Below, piece after piece: positions 58,875-64,000 of a DNA stretch of 64,000 nt (positions within the stretch are counted from its first letter, which is position 1; each line of letters starts with the position of its first letter). Under the pieces are notes generated by a model. That model was not told where the DNA came from and searched no databases. It worked only from the letters and a program-made list of their open reading frames with translations. Both the position numbers and the translations under genes were made by a program. Source of the DNA: CAVVXX01 sp052389895. Its GTDB lineage: Bacteria > Pseudomonadota > Alphaproteobacteria > Micropepsales > Micropepsaceae. The stretch lies in contig JBQTHM010000008.1 of NCBI GenBank assembly GCA_052389895.1, forward strand, positions 1 through 64,000, in the 5' to 3' direction.

Positions 58875-59792
58875 GCGAGGGCAAATCGGGGAGCAGGTCA
58901 AATTCACATCGTTCCCTTTGCGGGCGCCGGGAGAGCAAAAGGCATCACCTATCTGGCCGCGGAAAAGTCGGCGGGGAAAATAACCGATGCCTTCATTTCC
59001 GTCAGTACAGGCGTACGGGACCTTTATCTCGCAGCGAGAATCGGGCGGCCGGATCAACACCACGTCGTCCATTCGGGATTTGATCTCGCCCGTTTTCGCA
59101 ATGCGCACCCGCCGTCGGACTGGCGCAATCTTCTGAAGCTTGATTCGGACGAGGCGCGGCCACCTGTGCTCCTCATGATTGCCTCGTTCGAGCCGCGCAA
59201 GCGGCACTGGGAATTGTTGCATGTCTTTCCGCGAATTGCTGCGCGGTTTCCGCAGGTCCGGCTGCTACTGGTCGGCGAGGGACCGCAAAGGGCGCAAGTT
59301 GAGGCACAGGTCGCATCGCTTGGGCTGCAGCGGAACGTGATTTTCATGGGGTACCGCGGCGACCCCGAGGCGCTCATCGCGCTCGCGGATCTCTGTCTTC
59401 TCACATCGCTGCGCGAGGGGCTGCCGCGCGTACTCATGCAGTATCTTGCCGCGGGCAAGCCGTGCGCCGCCTGCAACCTTCCAGGCCTGGGTGAAGTCCT
59501 GCGCCACGGCGTTAATGGGATTGTCACGTCCGCGGACATGGGCGCGCTGGCGCAGGCGACAGTAGAATTGCTGGAAAACCCGGAAAAGCTTCGACGTCTC
59601 AGCCAGGGCGCCGCCGAAACCGATCTGTCCAGCTGGGAGGCGTCCCTCATGGGCGCCCGGACCGAAGCCGTTTACCGCAGCGCGCTTGACGAAGCGCGAG
59701 GGCGCTTTGCGGCCTCAAGTTTCACATCTTGGAGTTTGGGTGCCGGACCGTAGCGCAATCGGCCCGGCGAATCATTTAACTCTAGTCATGCC

Positions 59793-60809
59793 ATGCGAGC
59801 CATGAACAGTTGCCGGCCAACCTATTTCGTATGCATCGGCGCCCAGAAGGCGGGGACGACATGGCTTGCCGAGTATTTATACGCCCATCCCGAAGTCTAT
59901 TTGTCGCCATACAAGGAAATGCGTTTTTTCAATTCGAAATCGCTGCTGCATCAATCCTGGTTCAACTGGCGGCTCTGGTTGCGGCGGCGGAATATCGAGC
60001 TGACGAAATACGGCCAGAACAATGCAATCGGAACGATTGAGCAATCGCGGGAACTGCACCGCCTGTTTTTGTTGACTTGCCTGCGCAGCAAGCGCGCCTA
60101 CAAGCGCATTCTTGACTACGGCGCAAAGAACAAGAAAGCAGCTGGCGAGATAACCCCTCTCTACACCGATCTCGACGCAGATCAGTTTCGGGAAATCGAT
60201 GCGTTGCTTCCTGGCTGCAGGTTTCTTCTTATCGTGCGCAGCCCCGTCGCACGGTTCATCTCGCAGTATTCGATGGAGAAAAGGCGGGGTTTCCGGCCCC
60301 GCAACCGCTCTGTCATGGCTGCGCTTCGCAGCCAGAACTATCGCCGCCGCGGCGACTACAAAAGAACTCTCGAGGCGTTGTTCGAGGCGGTTCCGCGCTC
60401 TCGCGTTCTGGTAGTTTTCTTCGAAAATTTATTTGCGGGCGCCACTTGCAATGGAATCCAGATGCAGCAGATTGGTTCCTTCCTCGGAATAGACTGTATG
60501 CCGGCCGATAGTTCCGAAGCGGTCAACCGGAACGAGCAGCGTGTGGAGTTGTGCGAACGCGAGCAGGCCCTGGTAGCGCGTTCATTTGTGCAGACTTACG
60601 AATACATGAAAACCTTTAACGGCGGCGTTCTTCCCGATTCGTGGCAAAGAGAACTTGCGGTCGCCAATCGATATTTCGGCATGCGTCGAGCGGATGAGCA
60701 GCTGAGCTTTGCGGCGACTACCGGTAAGGAAAGCGTTGGGGTCTTTGGTTGGGCCGGTGTGGGGCAAAACGCAGCAGGCGGCGAACGCGGCGCTTGGTTC
60801 CGGAGGTGA
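59793..60809 (+). CDS. Sulfotransferase family protein
   Basis: 338-aa PAPS-dependent sulfotransferase. 5'-phosphosulfate-binding loop IGAQKAGTTWLAEYLYAHPEV near the N-terminus and 3'-phosphate motif LLIVRSPVARFISQYSMEKRRGF (about 145-167). Would sulfate a sugar of the EPS. First ATG at 59793, a second (MNSC) at 59802. It is followed by a methyltransferase 2 bp later. Confidence 0.88.
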   Translation: MRAMNSCRPTYFVCIGAQKAGTTWLAEYLYAHPEVYLSPYKEMRFFNSKSLLHQSWFNWRLWLRRRNIELTKYGQNNAIGTIEQSRELHRLFLLTCLRSKRAYKRILDYGAKNKKAAGEITPLYTDLDADQFREIDALLPGCRFLLIVRSPVARFISQYSMEKRRGFRPRNRSVMAALRSQNYRRRGDYKRTLEALFEAVPRSRVLVVFFENLFAGATCNGIQMQQIGSFLGIDCMPADSSEAVNRNEQRVELCEREQALVARSFVQTYEYMKTFNGGVLPDSWQRELAVANRYFGMRRADEQLSFAATTGKESVGVFGWAGVGQNAAGGERGAWFRR

Positions 60810-60811
60810 TT

Positions 60812-61561
60812 ATGAGCGGTGACCACACAATGATTGGAAATGGCGGCACGGTGCGAGAGGCGATTGCGTTGTACACGAGTGAGCGCGGGGCGCAATATTA
60901 CGCGCAGAGGGCGGCGCTCCGGTCCACAGACGCCCAGCGCGAGCGCGCGGAATTGTTTGCCGATCTCGCAGACGCCGCAGCGGTGATCCTCGATTTTGGA
61001 TGCGGCAATGGCGGTGTTCTCGCGCAACTGTCTGCACGAAGGCGAATTGGAATCGAAGTCAGCCCCTACGCGATCAATGACGCTCGGGAAAGGCTCGACT
61101 GCGTTGCCTCCAGCCTGGAAGAGATTCCCGACAGCTCGGTTGATGTCGCGATCAGTTTTCACGCGCTGGAGCACGTTACCGAGCCCGCGCTGGTGCTTCA
61201 GAATATGTTCCGGGTCTTAAAACCGGGGGGCCGCATGCGAATTGTTGTGCCCTGCGAAATGCCCGCGTTGTTGAGAGAGCACCGGCGCTGGCGGCGGCAA
61301 GACACCAACATGCATCTATTTGGTTGGACACCTTTGACATTGGGAAATCTGCTGACCGTATGTGGCTTTGAGGTTGCCGAGAGCGGGATTGTTCCTGCCT
61401 CCGCCGGCGGGCGCATCGGCCGCATGCTCGGGCCGAAGAATTCAATACGGAAGCTTCTTGCTTACGCGAAGGCGTTGATCAGCGGCAGGTTTCATACGGT
61501 TGTGACCGCCACCAAGACCGCGATCCACCCGCTGTCGGATTTTGCTCGAACGTTCCCATGA
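60812..61561 (+). CDS. Class I SAM-dependent methyltransferase (EPS locus)
   Basis: 249-aa methyltransferase of the Methyltransf_11/23 type: VILDFGCGNGGVLAQL, GIEVSPYAINDARE, SVDVAISFHALEHVTEPALVLQNMFRVLKPGGRMRIVVPCEMP. Probably methylates a sugar or lipid-linked sugar. Starts 2 bp after the sulfotransferase stop with GGAGG at 60802; the longer frame upstream is rejected. Confidence 0.85.
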   Translation: MSGDHTMIGNGGTVREAIALYTSERGAQYYAQRAALRSTDAQRERAELFADLADAAAVILDFGCGNGGVLAQLSARRRIGIEVSPYAINDARERLDCVASSLEEIPDSSVDVAISFHALEHVTEPALVLQNMFRVLKPGGRMRIVVPCEMPALLREHRRWRRQDTNMHLFGWTPLTLGNLLTVCGFEVAESGIVPASAGGRIGRMLGPKNSIRKLLAYAKALISGRFHTVVTATKTAIHPLSDFARTFP

Positions 61562-61600
61562 GCGTGCATTCGGAATTCCGCTAGCGCAGAGAGCGCCGCG

Positions 61601-62116
61601 ATGCGACCGAACGAGGCCAAACTTCTTGGCGATCTTATGAGCCAATTTGACGGGAAGGCGATCTCGCCATGCCTCAATCTGGGCTCGTCCACCGGTACCT
61701 TCAGAACCCAAGAGCAGCGCCACATCGAACAGTACATCTTCGCGCCATTACGCGAGCGCGGCGTGCGTATCGTTCACGCTGATATCAAAGAAGACGAGGG
61801 CGTTGATCTGGCGGGGGACATTTACGATCCGACGACGATCCCGACAGATTTCGATAACCGCAGGCAGATGCTTATCGATAACTTGCGCGGCGCCTCGGAA
61901 GAGGACTTCGACCAACGCTACATGAGCCAGCAGATCGATGCACACAGAGAGGCGTTAATCCTGATGCGCGGCTACACCAAGAACGGGGACAACCCGCGCG
62001 TAAAGTCCTTCGCTTCCAAGACGGAAGCCGCAGTGCAGTCGCACCTCGACAAGGCGAAGACGATCTACGATTCCGTTTCGCGGACCCAGGAGACTGCAGA
62101 AAAGCGATCACGGTAG
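61601..62116 (+). CDS. Chimeric ORF: methyltransferase-like 5' part fused to DUF4142 3' part
   Basis: 171-aa frame. Residues 1-80 (LLGDLMSQFDGKAISPCLNLGSSTG; RIVHADIKEDEGVDLAGDIYDP) resemble the start of a SAM methyltransferase of polysaccharide loci. From about residue 83, DFDQRYMSQQIDAHREALILMRGYTKNGDNPRVKSFASKTEAAVQSHLDKA is the end of a DUF4142 protein. Both parts are truncated and lie in one frame, which points to a deletion joining two genes. Unlikely to be functional, but may be expressed. Confidence 0.7.
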   Translation: MRPNEAKLLGDLMSQFDGKAISPCLNLGSSTGTFRTQEQRHIEQYIFAPLRERGVRIVHADIKEDEGVDLAGDIYDPTTIPTDFDNRRQMLIDNLRGASEEDFDQRYMSQQIDAHREALILMRGYTKNGDNPRVKSFASKTEAAVQSHLDKAKTIYDSVSRTQETAEKRSR

Positions 62117-63964
62117 CGCTTCGCTGCGCGCCTCCGGCGCCATGTCGGCATCGGTACGCTCGGCCCGAAACTGGCCGAGCGTGCCGTTGAGCGCGCGCCC
62201 CACGGCCTCGCTCAAGCCCCGTGCGGCTTCCAGGCGGGAGAGAAACACGTAATTGGCTCCCGCCTCATAGATTGCCTTGGCGTCCGGATAGCTGACGGCA
62301 TTGGCTATGATGATGGCGTTCGGGTTCATGCGGCGCACGGATTCGACCAGACGCCTGTTATTCACGCCCCGCAGCAGATCGTCAGGGACCGTCGAGACGA
62401 CCACGGCCGCGCGGTCGATGCCCGCGTGCATTAGTGTCTCCGGGTTGGAGAGGTCGCCGTATTCAACGTGCGCGCCGAATTCGCGGATGCGGCCGTGAAT
62501 GGCGGCATTGAAGTCGACGACAAGCGTTTCGCGAGCCAGCTCCGGCTCCTTGCGCGCGATGTCGTAAAGAAGCGATGAGGCGACACGATGGAATCCGAGC
62601 AGGGCGAGGCGATAGCTTTTCTTTGCCTCCTCCGCCTTGACGCCCGGCGGTTCAGGAAAGCCCAGCCTGTCCAGAATGGGACCCGTCTTCGCATGGATGG
62701 CATAGGCCGCGTGATAGAGCGGCGTGGTGATGAGGGCTGTCAACACGAAGGCGAAGATTATTGCACTCGAAAGTTCAGCCGAGATGTGCCCGAGCTGCAG
62801 TCCCAGAAACGCGATCACCAGTCCGAATTCCGACATCTGCGCAAGGCGCACGGCGGAAACCTCGGCGTTCCTCTGATCGACACCGGTCCAATAGAAGATG
62901 GGGAAGAACACGATCTGGCGTGCGAGAACGGCGACGACGGCGATCGTCACGGCCAGAATCGGAACGGTCCAATCCTGGGGCTGCGGAATGCTCATGCCCA
63001 GGCCGACAAAGAAAAGCGTAATGAAGAAATCTTTCACCACGCCCACCTTGGTCACGATTTCCGTCGAATAGGGCAGGTTGGCGATCGCAACCCCGGCGAT
63101 AAGCGCGCCCATGCCCGAACCGACGGCAAGATGCAAATTGAACCCGAACAGCGTTTCGGTCGCCGTGTCCAGATTGGCGCCGATGAAAACGACCGCGAAG
63201 CACCAGCTCACGGCGCTGATCAAGATCAACTCGGGAACCTTTGCCGTCCAATGAAACGCGACCTTCATGAGCGTGCGCGCGAAGGCGAATGCGATCGCCG
63301 CCAGAATCGCGATGCCGGCAAAAGAAGCGACGATTAGCCCTAGTTCCGGCGCCTGTAGGCTGGGTTGCAGCAGCAGTACGATGATCGCCCAAAGATCCTG
63401 GAAAACGAGCACGCCGATGGCGAGCCGCCCCGGCACGGTGTCGAGCTCAAACGCCTGCTGATAGAGCTTGACCACAAGCAGTGTCGACGAGCATCCGACG
63501 ATCGCGCCCAGATAGAGTGCGGGCAGGTTGCCCTCTAGCGCGGCTCCGCCCAAGCCGATCAGGGCGAGGCCCTTGAAAACCGCGAATCCGAACAGAACTG
63601 TGAAGGGAAACTGAAGCACGCCGCTTAAAATAATGCTGCGGCCGCCCCGCTTGATTTTGTTCAGGTCGATCTCAAGTCCAATCATGAAAAGCAGGAGGAC
63701 GAAGCCGAGCTGCGCGATGACGTCGATGTCCTTCGCATCGGTGACAAGGCCTAGCCCGAGCGGTCCCGCCAGAACGCCGGCCAATACGAAGGCGGCAATC
63801 GCAGGAAAGCGGATGCGCGTGAAAAGAACGGTAAGAAATCCCGAAAAGAAAATCGCTATGCCGATATTGCGCACCAGCGGCGCCATCTCCGTGGCCGCCG
63901 TAGCCGTGGTCGCGCCGGCACACAGAAACAGCGCGCCCACCCCAAGCGGCAGAAATTTTCGCAA
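62108..63964 (-). CDS. CPA2 monovalent cation/proton antiporter with RCK domain (KefB/YbaL-like)
   Basis: 618-aa protein: twelve or so transmembrane helices of a Na+/H+ exchanger domain (DIDVIAQLGFVLLLFMIGLEIDLNKIKRGGR; CSSTLLVVKLYQQAFELDTVPGRLAIGVLVFQDLWAI) then a C-terminal TrkA-N/RCK domain (LVVDFNAAIHGRIREFGAHVEYGDLSNPETLMHAGI). Likely K+/H+ exchange. Signal-like N-terminus. Convergent with the chimeric ORF, overlapping by 9 bp. Confidence 0.92.
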   Translation of the reverse strand: MRKFLPLGVGALFLCAGATTATAATEMAPLVRNIGIAIFFSGFLTVLFTRIRFPAIAAFVLAGVLAGPLGLGLVTDAKDIDVIAQLGFVLLLFMIGLEIDLNKIKRGGRSIILSGVLQFPFTVLFGFAVFKGLALIGLGGAALEGNLPALYLGAIVGCSSTLLVVKLYQQAFELDTVPGRLAIGVLVFQDLWAIIVLLLQPSLQAPELGLIVASFAGIAILAAIAFAFARTLMKVAFHWTAKVPELILISAVSWCFAVVFIGANLDTATETLFGFNLHLAVGSGMGALIAGVAIANLPYSTEIVTKVGVVKDFFITLFFVGLGMSIPQPQDWTVPILAVTIAVVAVLARQIVFFPIFYWTGVDQRNAEVSAVRLAQMSEFGLVIAFLGLQLGHISAELSSAIIFAFVLTALITTPLYHAAYAIHAKTGPILDRLGFPEPPGVKAEEAKKSYRLALLGFHRVASSLLYDIARKEPELARETLVVDFNAAIHGRIREFGAHVEYGDLSNPETLMHAGIDRAAVVVSTVPDDLLRGVNNRRLVESVRRMNPNAIIIANAVSYPDAKAIYEAGANYVFLSRLEAARGLSEAVGRALNGTLGQFRAERTDADMAPEARSEALP

Positions 63965-64000
63965 AGCAGGCCCCCAGCGTGGTCGGCCGAGACTAGCGTC

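Larger units (their letters stand above)
57698..58900 (+). mobile_element. IS3 family (IS407-group-like) insertion sequence, 1203 bp
   Basis: Terminal inverted repeats TGACCTGCTCCCCG at both ends (57698 and 58900). Flanked by a 4-bp target duplication AATT at 57694-57697 and 58901-58904. Contains orfA and orfB with a -1 frameshift signal. Looks complete and recently inserted. Confidence 0.92.
57350..59753 (+). pseudogene. GT4 glycosyltransferase gene interrupted by an IS3-family element
   Basis: 5' part 57350-57697 encodes the GT-B N-terminus (MRIAHVVTRLLRAGSEENT; IVHTHQSKAGVIGRFAARLAG). 3' part 58905-59753 encodes the rest, including LVGEGPQRAQVE and LLTSLREGLPRVLMQYLAAGKP. Removing the insertion and one AATT copy restores a continuous frame of 398 codons across VVHGIHIVPFAGAG. 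So the original gene was intact until the IS arrived; the product is now most likely non-functional. Confidence 0.9.

Noticed and set aside
1..64000. tRNA, rRNA and CRISPR arrays
   Set aside because: Looked for and none recognised; no regularly spaced direct repeats seen. A covariance-model scan would be needed to exclude tRNAs fully.

Overview
The window reads as chromosome of a metal-exposed, probably facultatively microaerobic proteobacterium, most likely an alphaproteobacterium. The lineage is inferred, not proven. It rests on a soluble FixL/FixJ pair with a FixK-type regulator, a sigma-F/NrsF pair beside a bufferin operon as known from Caulobacter, a PmtA-like phospholipid methyltransferase, a bacterial transglutaminase-like cysteine proteinase, and high-GC tightly overlapping genes. 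I saw no rRNA, tRNA or CRISPR array.

Layout. 146-2366 (+): two rSAM/selenodomain-associated transferases and a sterol-desaturase-type hydroxylase. 2411-10460 (-): GH15 glucan hydrolase, glucose-dehydrogenase-like SDR, FAD disulfide oxidoreductase, TVP38 membrane protein, PiT transporter, ArsM-type arsenite methyltransferase and a radical SAM protein, with a CMD/AhpD-like protein diverging at 10633. This set resembles an arsenosugar-type arsenic locus, but with a different radical SAM enzyme. 11187-15374 (-): a bufferin (MNIO RiPP) operon made of a Cys-hexapeptide lipoprotein, BufA1, BufB, BufC, DoxX and a patatin lipoprotein. 15758-17004 (+): sigma-F and its anti-sigma NrsF. 17052-20039 (+): DUF6969-like protein, an HMA protein, an outer-membrane barrel and an NHL-repeat protein. 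20047-22715: merR and merTPA. 23560-28933 (-): CusBA-type Cu/Ag efflux with small accessory genes.

29434-32556 (+) is aprMBA, the membrane-linked APS reductase used in sulfite oxidation. It is followed by small proteins, a candidate small RNA, FixL, FixJ, a lone receiver and a FixK/FNR-like regulator (to 37424). FNR/FixK-type palindromes recur here (29225, 32632, 33189, 33904) and upstream of sigF (15653). Three of them are spaced as class II activator sites ahead of -10 elements, so this looks like a compact oxygen-responsive island next to its own regulators. 37461-39320 (-): RtcB RNA ligase and archease. 39415-42168 (-): P2-type ATPase. 42424-45125 (+): PmtA-like methyltransferase, GalE and a transglutaminase-like protease.

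45149-61561 is an exopolysaccharide locus. The minus strand carries Wza, a beta-barrel, Wzc with BY-kinase, and a Wzy/ligase; the plus strand carries a WbaP-type initiator, a GT4 glycosyltransferase, a sulfotransferase and a methyltransferase. Two mobile elements sit in it: an IS1595-type transposase (54195-55106) with accessory small genes, and an intact IS3/IS407-type element (57698-58900) that cuts the GT4 gene cleanly. At the right end are a chimeric ORF (methyltransferase 5' part joined to a DUF4142 3' part) and a KefB-like CPA2 antiporter. Taken together the window is rich in metal and metalloid handling (As, Hg, Cu), sulfur-oxidation energy metabolism and surface polysaccharide synthesis.
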